Assembly: GCA_028701165.1 (NCBI GenBank)
Contig: JAQVRG010000060.1
Coordinates: forward strand, 1-8,167
Source of the DNA: Eubacteriales bacterium
GTDB lineage: Bacteria > Bacillota > Clostridia > Christensenellales > CAG-138
Length of the DNA stretch: 8,167 nt
Direction: 5' to 3'
Part shown: positions 1-7,481 of the stretch, piece by piece
Layout of the letters: each line of letters opens with the position of its first letter
Position numbering within the stretch: the first letter of the stretch is position 1
Translations under genes and position numbers: made by a program
Notes under the pieces: model-generated
Database searches by the model: none
Seen by the model: only the letters and a program-made list of their open reading frames with translations
Told to the model about the DNA's origin: nothing

Positions 1-1524
1 GAATACATGTGGCGCTACTATGTGGCGGAGGGGAACAAGCGCGTCAGCCTGCTGAAATATTTAGGCGCCTTTTCCTATCAAGCGGAGATCAGCCGCATGA
101 TCCCCGAATGGGACGACGGCAACGCGGATACGGAACGCTACTTCGCCTTTTTGGAATACGCCAAGCGCGGCCTGTTCAGCGCCATCGAGCTATCTTCGCC
201 GGATAAATACGTGCAGCTTTATCGTTTGGAGCAGAAGCTGATAGACGACGCGCCGCCGCTTACGGATTTTGACAAGCTGCTCATGCGCTTTGAAGCGGCC
301 TGCGCCGCAGCCGACTGCACGGTTCTCCCCGGCGACGCGCTGCTTGAGCACATGCGGCTCTACGGCTTCCCCGTCAAGATGACGGTGGAGGAGCTTACCG
401 CGCGCGTGAGCGCCATGCGTCCGCAGCTCACGCTGCTCAACGCCCCGGTGGAGCCAAAGATCATCATGGCGGTGGAAACCGCGCCCAAGCTTGCGCAACT
501 TCTCTCGCGCCCGCGCAACACGCGCATCGTTTTCGCGCACGACGCGCGCGCGTCCATCAGCCGCTGGCGGGAGGCGCACGAACATGGCCGCCGAATGCTG
601 GAGGAGGCGCTGGGCGATAAGATCACCACCTCCGCCATTCCCGATCTGACGGCGGAAAACGCCTTCGAACGCTTGAGCGCGGAGGCGGGCGACGCGGGAC
701 TGCTGTTCGTCACCACGCCCACCTTCCGGGAACCGGTGCTGCGCTTCTCTTTAGAGCATGCGGAATGCCTGACCCTCACCTGCTCGCGCACGCAGGATCA
801 TCACAAGCTGGACACCTACTTTGGCCGTTACCATGAGGCTATGTACCTTTGCGGCGTTGCCGCGGGGCTTTCCACCCGCAGCCGGTGCGTCGCCTATATC
901 TCCTCACAGCCTACCAGCAAGCGCTGTACGGCCGACATCAATGCCTTTGCGCTCGGCGTGCGCGCGGTATCCGACGCACGCATCCTCTTTATCACCAAGG
1001 ATGTGGAGGCGCATGCACTGCAAAGCTGTCTTTGTGCTATGCACAGAGGCTGCGACGCGGGCGCGGACGTGGCGTTTGCGCCGGTACTCGACGCCTTTAC
1101 GCTGCCCGGCGTGCCCTCCCGCGCGTTTTCGGCTCTTTTTGCCATGAACGAAAGCGGCCCGACACGTTATATCGCGGCGCCGGGCTGGAACTGGGATAAG
1201 TACTATATCAAGATCGTAAACAGCTACCTCAACGGAAGCCTACAGGCTTTGTGCGCCTCCGGCCGGGACGACACCGCCGTGATCAGCTTCTGGTGGGGCA
1301 TGGACGAGGATATCATCGATTTTCATATGGCGGACGGCTTCGATCCTTCCGCCGCGCATCTTATGCACTACATACAAGACGGCATGCGCAGCGGACGCTT
1401 TTTGCCCTTTCTCGGCCCCGTTACGGACACGGCGGGCACGCTTAGAATCGCGGAGCAGAAAAGCCCGCGCCCGCTCGACGTGATGCAGATGGATTATCTC
1501 GCGGCGGGAATCGAGGGAATGTAA
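1..1524 (+). CDS. BMP-family ABC transporter substrate-binding-like protein with N-terminal ParB-like segment (5' partial)
   Basis: The reading frame is open to the window edge (Glu-Tyr precede the first visible Met), so the true start lies upstream and 505+ residues are visible. The segment just after the edge, with YYVAEGNKRVSLLKYLGA, resembles the ParB/sulfiredoxin-like fold (EGNKR core) found fused to BMP domains in Clostridia. From about residue 150 (counting from the visible Met) the protein follows the BMP/PnrA (Med) periplasmic-binding-protein fold. Hallmarks are YFGRYHEAMYLCGVAAG (about 271-287), the FWWGMDEDIIDFH block (about 428-440) and the C-terminal GRFLPFLGP...DTAGTLRI (about 463-481). 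BMP proteins classically bind nucleosides for ABC uptake. Whether this fusion is secreted cannot be judged, because the N-terminus is missing. No permease or ATPase gene follows it; the next gene is convergent and overlaps its last 31 bp. The family call is firm; ligand and location are open. Confidence 0.85.
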   Translation, partial: EYMWRYYVAEGNKRVSLLKYLGAFSYQAEISRMIPEWDDGNADTERYFAFLEYAKRGLFSAIELSSPDKYVQLYRLEQKLIDDAPPLTDFDKLLMRFEAACAAADCTVLPGDALLEHMRLYGFPVKMTVEELTARVSAMRPQLTLLNAPVEPKIIMAVETAPKLAQLLSRPRNTRIVFAHDARASISRWREAHEHGRRMLEEALGDKITTSAIPDLTAENAFERLSAEAGDAGLLFVTTPTFREPVLRFSLEHAECLTLTCSRTQDHHKLDTYFGRYHEAMYLCGVAAGLSTRSRCVAYISSQPTSKRCTADINAFALGVRAVSDARILFITKDVEAHALQSCLCAMHRGCDAGADVAFAPVLDAFTLPGVPSRAFSALFAMNESGPTRYIAAPGWNWDKYYIKIVNSYLNGSLQALCASGRDDTAVISFWWGMDEDIIDFHMADGFDPSAAHLMHYIQDGMRSGRFLPFLGPVTDTAGTLRIAEQKSPRPLDVMQMDYLAAGIEGM

Positions 1525-2480
1525 GCCGCCGCACCGTCTGTATAACGTATAGTCCCATCCCGCAGGATAAATATGCCTTCCGCTTCCGGCATGACGTTTA
1601 AAAGCGCCATGCCCTCCTTTTCTCCCAGCGCCATGCAGGCGGTGGAGAGCGCGTCCGCCAAAGCGCCGTCGTTTGCGAGCACGGTTACGGACGCAAGCCC
1701 GTTTTGCACAGGATACCCCGTTTTCGCGTCCAATATATGATGATACCGCACGCCGTCCAAATCGAACCCGCGCATATAGACGCCGCTCGTCACCACGGAG
1801 CCGCCCTCCGCCGTAAGCGTGATGGCACTCTGCCCGTAAGGGTCGGCGGGGTTCCGTATGCCGACCCGCCAAGGCTCCCCATTCGGCTTCGCGCCCACGA
1901 TCGCTACATTGCCGCCCATATCCAACACGCCGCTCTTTATTCCACGCGCGCGGCATAACCGTACCGTCGCGTCCGCGATGTATCCCTTGGCAACGCCGCC
2001 AAGGTCGATCCGCATCCCGTCGGGCAACGCTACCGTATTTCCTTCTATGATAAGCTTTGTGTAGTCCACCTTTTCTGTAGCCGCCGCGATCGCCTGCGCA
2101 TCCGGCAGCGCGGCCGCTTCGCCCGAAAAATCCCACAGCGCGCTTACCGGCGCTATGGTGATGTCGAAAGCGCCGCCGCTTAGTGTCGAAACGCGCTGCG
2201 CCGTTTGCAGCGCTTCGATCACCGCGCCGGACACCGCAACCGGCGCGCCGTTTGCATGGTTGATGCGCCAAACGTCGCTGCCCTCCGCGTGCGGATCAAA
2301 AGCCGCCGCATATTGTACACACGCAGCAAGCACCTCGCGCAGCGCCTCCTCCGGCGCGTTATACGCTTGCAGCGTTACCACCGTATCCGCGCAGAACGTC
2401 GCGGCGCTGACCGGCTCCGCAGGCGCGCAGGAGACGCACGGCAACAAACAGACAAATAGGCAAAGCCACAGCCGTTTCAT
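1494..2480 (-). CDS. apbE: FAD:protein FMN transferase, ApbE-family lipoprotein
   Basis: ApbE enzymes transfer FMN from FAD to a Ser/Thr of extracytosolic target proteins in a Mg-dependent reaction. The 328-residue protein has Lys/Arg followed by a hydrophobic signal peptide and a likely lipobox ending at Cys18 (CVSC, with Cys rather than Leu at -3), which suggests an outward-facing lipoprotein. Family motifs run in order: SDVWRIN (68-74), SGGAFDITIAPVSALW (101-116), RIDLGGVAKGY (157-167), LDMGGN (186-191), EPWRVGIRNP (202-211), SVVTSGVYMRGF (228-239), YHHILDAKTGYP (246-257), and ADALSTA (275-281) with the expected metal ligands Asp276 and Thr280. The length is normal for the family. The ATG at 2480 was chosen for its signal peptide, its strong GGGGAGGG ribosome site and the ATGA overlap with the upstream gene; a longer frame back to 2786 only shadows that gene. 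It is the third gene of a three-gene unit. The 3' end overlaps the convergent BMP gene by 31 bp. Confidence 0.95.
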   Translation of the reverse strand: MKRLWLCLFVCLLPCVSCAPAEPVSAATFCADTVVTLQAYNAPEEALREVLAACVQYAAAFDPHAEGSDVWRINHANGAPVAVSGAVIEALQTAQRVSTLSGGAFDITIAPVSALWDFSGEAAALPDAQAIAAATEKVDYTKLIIEGNTVALPDGMRIDLGGVAKGYIADATVRLCRARGIKSGVLDMGGNVAIVGAKPNGEPWRVGIRNPADPYGQSAITLTAEGGSVVTSGVYMRGFDLDGVRYHHILDAKTGYPVQNGLASVTVLANDGALADALSTACMALGEKEGMALLNVMPEAEGIFILRDGTIRYTDGAAAYIPSIPAAR

Positions 2481-2983
2481 ACGCCGTTTCCCTCCCCGTG
2501 TTCGCCCAGCGCTTTCAGCACGCCCTTTGCCGCAAGGCCCGTCAAAAGACCCGTAAGGATCGCGGCAAGCAGCAGCGCCGGCAAATAGGAAAGCACCGCG
2601 CCCCGCCCCAGCAGCAGGCACGCTACAACGGCCTGCCCCGCGTTGTGGAACACGGCGCCTGCCACGCTCACGCCCACGGTGGATACGCCCGGCAAACGCT
2701 TGGCCGCACACATGGCAAAAACGCTGCAAAAGCCGCCCGCCAAAGCGTAGAGCGTGGAAAAAGCGCCCGCAAACAACAGCCCGCACAGCAGCACCTTAAG
2801 AAGCATCAGCAAAAACGCGTCCTTGCGCCCCATCGCGTACAGCGCGTACAGCACCGCGATATTGCCTAACCCCAGCCGTACGCCCGGTAAGGCGGGAAAG
2901 ACGGGCAGCAGGTATTCCAAATATCCCAACAGCAACGCCGTCGCGGTCAAAAGGCTCATCTTCGTCAAGCGTTTCGTTTTCAT
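2477..2983 (-). CDS. Gx transporter family / heptaprenyl diphosphate synthase component I-like membrane protein (EetB-like)
   Basis: This 168-residue, very hydrophobic protein has about five to six membrane segments (roughly 10-30, 38-52, 57-78, 80-93, 103-125 and 130-152). Family hallmarks are PGVRLGLGNIAVLYAL (33-48), KVLLCGLLF...FSTLYALAGG (63-84) and GVSVAGAVFHNAGQAVVA (104-121). This family (Hpre_diP_synt_I in Pfam) includes Listeria EetB, an accessory membrane component of flavin-based extracellular electron transfer. The biochemical role is unproven, and the older 'heptaprenyl diphosphate synthase component I' name is probably not literal. The chosen ATG overlaps the stop of the upstream gene as ATGA (2980-2983), and its own stop overlaps the apbE start the same way (2477-2480). 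An in-frame GTG at 2992 preceded by GGAG at 5 nt is a reasonable alternative start, adding three residues. Position between a NusG-domain-II gene and apbE strongly supports the family call. Confidence 0.88.
   Translation of the reverse strand: MKTKRLTKMSLLTATALLLGYLEYLLPVFPALPGVRLGLGNIAVLYALYAMGRKDAFLLMLLKVLLCGLLFAGAFSTLYALAGGFCSVFAMCAAKRLPGVSTVGVSVAGAVFHNAGQAVVACLLLGRGAVLSYLPALLLAAILTGLLTGLAAKGVLKALGEHGEGNGV
2490..2497 (-). promoter_or_regulatory. Ribosome binding site of apbE
   Basis: On the minus strand GGGGAGGG lies 9 nt before the ATG at 2480, inside the 3' end of the preceding gene. It fixes the apbE start and supports independent or coupled re-initiation at the ATGA overlap. Confidence 0.75.
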
Positions 2984-3351
2984 GGCGTCCACACCAGCTC
3001 CACCGTCACGCGGTTAGGCAGGCAGATAATGCGGTTTCCCAACGCGCGAAGGCGCTCGTTTTCCGGCGTTATTTTGCCCTGTTCGACGCAGGTGTGGTCG
3101 GGGCAGTTCGCTTCCGCCATCCATACGCCCGCCGCGTCCGCCGCCACTACGTTCCGCTGATCGCCGCGCACGATTTCGATCGTGCGCGCTTCGCCCAAGG
3201 GTATGCTCGCATAGAGCGCATTGTCCACATAGATGTTGACGGTATTCGCTTTCTCCCGCGCCGGCGCACGAAAAAGCAGAAGCGCGGCGGCAAGCAGAAG
3301 CAGCGCGCCGCATAGTATGCACATATCGGTTTGGGTAAACAGTTTTTTCAT
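2980..3351 (-). CDS. NusG domain II-containing membrane-anchored protein (EetA-like)
   Basis: The 123-residue protein has one N-terminal membrane segment (about 9-27) followed by a small outward-facing domain. The domain matches the stand-alone NusG_II family: VNIYVDNALYASIPL (38-52), the conserved NCPDHTC with Cys83 and Cys88 (82-88), and IICLPNRVTVEL with Cys110 (108-119). These have nothing to do with transcription factor NusG; the name reflects a fold similarity. Listeria EetA belongs here and is encoded beside EetB. The role is inferred to be in an extracytosolic flavin or redox pathway. Two further cysteines (CILC, 11-14) lie at the start of the membrane segment. The ATG at 3351 gives a proper membrane anchor; a longer frame to 3564 runs into the divergent gene and reads as non-family sequence. 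The chosen start lacks a clear Shine-Dalgarno sequence, so the exact N-terminus is less certain. It is the first gene of the three-gene unit. Confidence 0.88.
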   Translation of the reverse strand: MKKLFTQTDMCILCGALLLLAAALLLFRAPAREKANTVNIYVDNALYASIPLGEARTIEIVRGDQRNVVAADAAGVWMAEANCPDHTCVEQGKITPENERLRALGNRIICLPNRVTVELVWTP

Positions 3352-3400
3352 TTGTTCTATGCTAACACAAGGCAGGCGCAAATGCGAACGTTTTCCCTTC

Positions 3401-3429
3401 TTGCTTTCGCGCCGAATCCATGGTATACC
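3401..3429 (+). promoter_or_regulatory. Candidate sigma-70-type promoter of the YgjP-like gene
   Basis: TTGCTT (3401-3406), a 17-nt spacer and TATACC (3424-3429) preceded by an extended -10 TG (TGG) lie about 28 nt before the ATG at 3458. The spacing is ideal, but both hexamers are imperfect (3/6 and 4/6), so this is a prediction only. Confidence 0.4.
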
Positions 3430-3442
3430 CTTGAGAGCGGAC

Positions 3443-3450
3443 GGAAGGGG
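3443..3450 (+). promoter_or_regulatory. Ribosome binding site of the YgjP-like gene
   Basis: GGAAGGGG sits 7 nt before the ATG at 3458. It selects this start over in-frame upstream codons reaching back to 3233, which lie inside the divergent gene. Confidence 0.7.
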
Positions 3451-3457
3451 AAGCTCT

Positions 3458-4111
3458 ATGGAATACACGCTGATTCGCGCCAAAAGAAAAACCATCGCCG
3501 TGCAGATCACCAAGGAGGGCGCAATCGTAGTGCGCGCGCCGCGCATCGCCTCGCGCCGCCGCATCGAAGCCTTCCTGCGGGAAAAGCAGGACTGGATCGA
3601 GACTTCCGTGCAAAAAGTCCGCGCGCGTATGGAAAAATACGCGCCCGTCGCGCTGCAGCCCGGCGCGTCGCTTCCTTATCAAGGCAGGATGCTGACGCTG
3701 CGCCTATGGGCGCAAGACGGTTTTTTGCTGCAAGACGGCGCGCTCTATATGCCCGCCACCGCCACACGCGACGATCTGATCCCCTTTTTGCGCGCGCGGG
3801 CAAGCGAACTGTTTGCCAAGCGTATCGCCTACTATAGCGCAATCATGAACGTCGCCGTCACAGGCGTGCGCCTATCCTGCGCGCAGGCACGCTACGGCTC
3901 CTGCAACGCGCAGGACAAAATCAGCCTGTCTTGGCGGCTCATTTTCTTCCCGCCCGACGAGGTGGATTATATCGTGGTGCACGAATTGAGCCATGTTCGC
4001 CACAAGGATCACAGCGCCGCCTTTTGGGAACAAGTCGCAGCCGTACTGCCCGACTATAAGGAACGGCAAAAACGGCTGCGTGAAGATCAGGGCTTAATGT
4101 ATATACTCTAG
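3458..4111 (+). CDS. YgjP-like zinc metallopeptidase domain protein (DUF45, M48-related)
   Basis: The 217-residue protein matches the YgjP/DUF45 family of soluble zinc peptidase-like proteins over its full length. The C-terminal catalytic block carries RYGSC (145-149), the SLSWRLIFFPPDEVDYIVVHELSH stretch (from about 157 to 179) and HKDHSAAFW (182-190). The zinc site is HELSH (His175, catalytic Glu176, His179), with His185 of DHS the expected third ligand. The N-terminal half has the usual strand-rich start (YTLIRAKRKTIAVQI) and a basic helix with RRRIEAFLREKQDWI (about 33-47). No signal peptide or membrane segment is seen, so it should be cytoplasmic. The physiological substrate of this family is not established. 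It is a single gene, divergent from the EetA-like unit and convergent with the kinase, whose stop lies 6 bp away. The ATG is fixed by a strong ribosome site. Confidence 0.93.
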   Translation: MEYTLIRAKRKTIAVQITKEGAIVVRAPRIASRRRIEAFLREKQDWIETSVQKVRARMEKYAPVALQPGASLPYQGRMLTLRLWAQDGFLLQDGALYMPATATRDDLIPFLRARASELFAKRIAYYSAIMNVAVTGVRLSCAQARYGSCNAQDKISLSWRLIFFPPDEVDYIVVHELSHVRHKDHSAAFWEQVAAVLPDYKERQKRLREDQGLMYIL

Positions 4112-4117
4112 CCGCGT

Positions 4118-7100
4118 TTATTGCGGCCCTGCCTTCGTTTTTAAAAGATTTTTCAGCGTATCGCTCAGCTTCTCTCGTTCAATGGGCTTAGAAAGATGGG
4201 CGTTCATGCCCGCTTCCCTGCTTCTTTGTATATCTTCCTCAAAGGCGTTTGCGGTCATGGCGATGATGGGTATGCGCTTGGCGTCCTCTCGCTCGAGCGC
4301 CCGTATGGCGGCGGCCGCCTCCAAACCGTTCATCACGGGCATGCGGATATCCATGAGAATGGCGGCGTAATAATCCGGCGCGGACGCTGTGAACATATCC
4401 AGCGCGATCTTGCCGTTTTCAGCCGTCTCCACCTGCGCGCCGCTTTTTTCTAAAATCTTACGCGCCACCAGTACGTTCATGGGATGATCCTCCGCCAAAA
4501 GGATGCGCCGGCCCAAAAAGTCCGTTTTCTCCCGCTCTTTCCCATGCAGCGCCGCGATCTGCGCTTCCGTAGCGTAGGGACAATCCCAAACGACCAAAAA
4601 CTTGGTGCCTTTGCCCTTTTCGCTCGTGCAGGTGATCAGTCCGCCCATCAGATTCACAAGATTCTTCACGATGGAAAGGCCAAGACCCGTGCCCGGTTTT
4701 GCGGAATCCTCCTGCTCAAACGGCTCGTAAAGATGCGACTGGAAACTCGTGTCCATACCGCAGCCCGTATCGCGCACCGTGCAGCTCAACTGCGCAAACG
4801 AAGGCGACGACGTATCCGCGGAAAACAGGAATTGCACCTCGCCGCCGGGCGGCGTAAATTTCAGGGCGTTGTTGAGCAAATTCAGAATGACGCGATCCAT
4901 GTGCTGCCTGTCGATCATGAAATAGGCGTCCGCCGCCACGCCATGCGCCTCCGCGGTAAAGCGAATGCCCTTTTCACGCATGGAAGGCGCTATGATCGTA
5001 TCCAACATTTCTTTCAGTCCGCCCCAGCAAAGCGGTTCAAGGGTTATAGCCACCTTACGGCTCTCGATTTTCGCCATATCCAGCGTATCGTTGATAAGCT
5101 GAAGCAAATACCGCCCCGATTCCCCCACCTTTTTATGATAGCTTTGGGATTCCGCCAGCGAAGACGTTTCCTCGCCGAGATCGGAAAAGCCGATAATCGC
5201 GTTCATAGGCGTGCGCATATCGTGGCTCATGTGCGAAAGGAATTCCGACTTTGCGATGCTGGCCTGTTCCGCGGCCAAACGCGCCTTTGCCTGTTCGGTT
5301 ACCGCGTCCGTCACGTCCGCGCTTGTCATCACGATATCCTTTTTGTCCGCATCCAGATAGTAGCAGGTGATACGCCGGTTTCGTATGCCGTCACCCAAGC
5401 TTTTCGTTCGGAAGAATACATCATAGTGATCCCTGTTCTCCAGCCCCTCGCGGATCGTATTGAGATCCATTTCCCGTACGACGCGCGCCTGATCCTCCGC
5501 CAACACATATTCGTGCAGATTGTGCTGCAAAACGAATACGTAATCCATCCGCCTATCCGACTTCCTATGATCGATCTGCACCGCGTGCACATTATCCTTA
5601 TCCTTATCCGGCTCGATCAACAGCACGGACTCAAAATGCCGGTCCACCACGCAGTCCAAAAGCTTTGCAAGCTTCTTTTCGTCGTTTATGTCCGTGACCC
5701 ATAAAAAGCCCATAACGTCGCCGTTATCCGGATGCTGTGCCATGCGCAGCGATACGCGGTTCCATCGGTACGCCGACCCGTCGATAAAGCGCAGTTCCAA
5801 ATCCACATCATGATCGCCCTTTGCAAAACTCTGCAAGAGCTTTTTTCTATCGAACGTGCGCTTGAACACATCCTGATCCACGGCCGCCACCACGCGCCTT
5901 TCCATATAGGAAAACATGGCGTCCAATCCGCTTTGCGCGTTTAACCCCCACATCTCCATGAGCCCTGTACCGGCGGTATCCGTCATGACGTTGCGCGTAA
6001 TGTTGAACGCCGCGCGGTTGGCGGAAATCGCCTGCGCCTGCGCCTGCGCGTTGGCGTAGCGCTCCTGCTCCAGCTTCTGTTCGGTCATGTCATAAGCCGA
6101 GAAGATACAGCGCTCCGGCTTGCTGTGCGCGTTGAAGATGGTCGTGTAATCCCAATGCGACCAGCGGTAATCGTCTTCGTCCGGCAAATACAGCCGCAGC
6201 TCCGCCGAGCCGCTGGGGATACCCGCGTGCACGGCGTCAAAAAGCGCCATATAGGCGTCCACCGCATCCGGCGGTATAGCGCCCAGCTCGATATAGGCTT
6301 CCGGCATATTGGACACAATATGCGGCACATGGAATATCTCCATGATCTTATCCTCATTAACCGCCGTGCGCGAGGCAACGTCATAGCGGAAAACAAACTT
6401 GTTGGAATGTAACGCCGCGATCTGGTATTCTTCCTTGAGCACGCGCATCGTTTCCGCTTCCGCGCGAAGCTTCCGCTGCACGCCGATCTCGCGGTAAGTC
6501 GTATACAAAAATGCGCCCACCGTCAAAAGCATAATGAGGATGCTGGAAATGTTGTGGCCTTGCGTCATCTCCCGCGCTTGCCGCCATATAGCCGCCGACG
6601 GCGCGATATTCCATACGAACCAGTCCGCTAATGTTCCGATTTCGCCCCCCGCCGGCATGAACGCGGCATAGTACCAAACACCGCCGCTTTGATATTCCAC
6701 AGCGCCGCTTTGTCCAGCCGCCATCGCAGCCTGTACGGAATGCAGATCCTTCCCGTCCTTCCACGCCGCGTTTGCAAACGTTTCAAACAAGCTGACTGCG
6801 GAAGAGACGTCGCCGTCGTTCGGGACGCCGGCGATAACGCCGCCGTCGCCATCGGTCATAAACGCGGTGACGCCGTCGCGCTGCGAGAAGAGCACATTGT
6901 AAAGCGTCATGGGATCATAGGTGCCGATAAGCACCCCTTCGATCCGTTCTTCGTCCCGCAAAGGAACGGCAAGAACCGTACGCGTTTCACCCTCAAACCG
7001 GTTATCGGGCAGATAGGCAAGCGCCCTTTCACCCGCGATGGCTTTATGAAAGTAAGCCCTGTCCGCGACGTTAGACGTATTGCCTTTATCTGTATACAGC

Positions 7101-7426
7101 TCGCCATCAGGCATAACGACGCCGACTCCCGTGAAGCCCGTATTTGCCGCCACAGCCGGCAGCGCGCCTACGATGCTCGTTGCATCCTTCGCTCCCTGCG
7201 CCACAAGAGACGCCGAAACAGCCTCCAGTACGTCAAATTGCCCATTCAGCACGGCGTTCGTCGCTGCAGCCTGTTCCTCCGCCATGCCAAAAAGGTCGGC
7301 CTGCGCACGCAGATACGCCTGATTACGGGCGGCAGTCTCACTCACAGCCATCGCCGCAACGATGCTGACGCACAGAAGCAGCGGTATCGTCAGCGTCTTA
7401 ATAAATTTTGTGGCCTTTTCTTTCAT
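4118..7426 (-). CDS. Membrane hybrid sensor histidine kinase (dCACHE-PAS-HisKA-HATPase-receiver)
   Basis: This 1102-residue kinase has membrane segments at about 8-28 and 294-311 that enclose an extracytosolic sensor of about 260 residues. The sensor resembles dCACHE domains (SNVADRAYFHKAIAGE, about 118-133, and IEGVLIGTYDP, about 162-172). Three PAS-like segments follow (about 335-450, 470-582, 585-710), linked by helical stretches including an Ala/Gln-rich one (458-468). The HisKA motif SHDMRTPMNAIIGF (734-747) gives His735 as phospho-acceptor. The ATPase has an N-box LNLLNNALKF (848-857), DTGCGM (886-891), LYEPFEQED (899-907) and GTGLGLSIV (912-920). The receiver (about 973-1097) has Glu979/Asp980, phospho-acceptor Asp1026 in MDIRMP, Thr1058 and Lys1080. 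All catalytic residues are present. There is no Hpt domain and no nearby response regulator, so the downstream partner is unknown, as is the ligand. The ATG has a purine-rich but weak ribosome site (AGAGAGAG). Confidence 0.95.
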   Translation of the reverse strand: MKEKATKFIKTLTIPLLLCVSIVAAMAVSETAARNQAYLRAQADLFGMAEEQAAATNAVLNGQFDVLEAVSASLVAQGAKDATSIVGALPAVAANTGFTGVGVVMPDGELYTDKGNTSNVADRAYFHKAIAGERALAYLPDNRFEGETRTVLAVPLRDEERIEGVLIGTYDPMTLYNVLFSQRDGVTAFMTDGDGGVIAGVPNDGDVSSAVSLFETFANAAWKDGKDLHSVQAAMAAGQSGAVEYQSGGVWYYAAFMPAGGEIGTLADWFVWNIAPSAAIWRQAREMTQGHNISSILIMLLTVGAFLYTTYREIGVQRKLRAEAETMRVLKEEYQIAALHSNKFVFRYDVASRTAVNEDKIMEIFHVPHIVSNMPEAYIELGAIPPDAVDAYMALFDAVHAGIPSGSAELRLYLPDEDDYRWSHWDYTTIFNAHSKPERCIFSAYDMTEQKLEQERYANAQAQAQAISANRAAFNITRNVMTDTAGTGLMEMWGLNAQSGLDAMFSYMERRVVAAVDQDVFKRTFDRKKLLQSFAKGDHDVDLELRFIDGSAYRWNRVSLRMAQHPDNGDVMGFLWVTDINDEKKLAKLLDCVVDRHFESVLLIEPDKDKDNVHAVQIDHRKSDRRMDYVFVLQHNLHEYVLAEDQARVVREMDLNTIREGLENRDHYDVFFRTKSLGDGIRNRRITCYYLDADKKDIVMTSADVTDAVTEQAKARLAAEQASIAKSEFLSHMSHDMRTPMNAIIGFSDLGEETSSLAESQSYHKKVGESGRYLLQLINDTLDMAKIESRKVAITLEPLCWGGLKEMLDTIIAPSMREKGIRFTAEAHGVAADAYFMIDRQHMDRVILNLLNNALKFTPPGGEVQFLFSADTSSPSFAQLSCTVRDTGCGMDTSFQSHLYEPFEQEDSAKPGTGLGLSIVKNLVNLMGGLITCTSEKGKGTKFLVVWDCPYATEAQIAALHGKEREKTDFLGRRILLAEDHPMNVLVARKILEKSGAQVETAENGKIALDMFTASAPDYYAAILMDIRMPVMNGLEAAAAIRALEREDAKRIPIIAMTANAFEEDIQRSREAGMNAHLSKPIEREKLSDTLKNLLKTKAGPQ

Positions 7427-7481
7427 TTTCTCTCTCTGTTAAGAAACCGTTTGTTCAGTCCAACGCACACGTTATACCTAT

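Larger units (their letters stand above)
3352..3457. other. Divergent intergenic region between the EetA-like and YgjP-like genes
   Basis: This 106-bp spacer must hold the promoters of both divergent genes. It contains the perfect palindrome GGTATACC (3422-3429), which could serve as a -10 element on either strand. On the minus strand a weak TAGCAT lies close to the start of the EetA-like gene without a convincing -35. No RNA gene or coding signal is seen. Confidence 0.6.

Noticed and set aside
190..791. Two minus-strand open frames opposite the BMP gene
   Set aside because: Low-complexity Arg/Ser-rich translations opposite a well-supported gene; no ribosome site or family similarity.
1240..2271. 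343-codon minus-strand frame overlapping apbE and the BMP gene
   Set aside because: The translation is an Arg/Gly-rich frame-shifted version of apbE. The real apbE frame carries all family motifs.
2980..3564. Extended N-terminus for the EetA-like protein back to 3564
   Set aside because: The extra 71 residues cover the divergent promoter and the start of the YgjP-like gene and do not resemble the family. The membrane anchor starts naturally at the ATG at 3351.
4111..4127. GCCGC-N7-GCGGC hairpin at the convergent stops of the YgjP-like and kinase genes
   Set aside because: Only 5 bp of stem, no T tract on either strand, and it lies partly inside the kinase coding end. Too weak to call a terminator.
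4484..5704. 406-codon plus-strand open frame antisense to the kinase
   Set aside because: It lies wholly opposite catalytic kinase sequence with textbook motifs. Its translation is Arg/His-rich with no recognisable domain. Long antisense frames are expected in GC-rich coding DNA.
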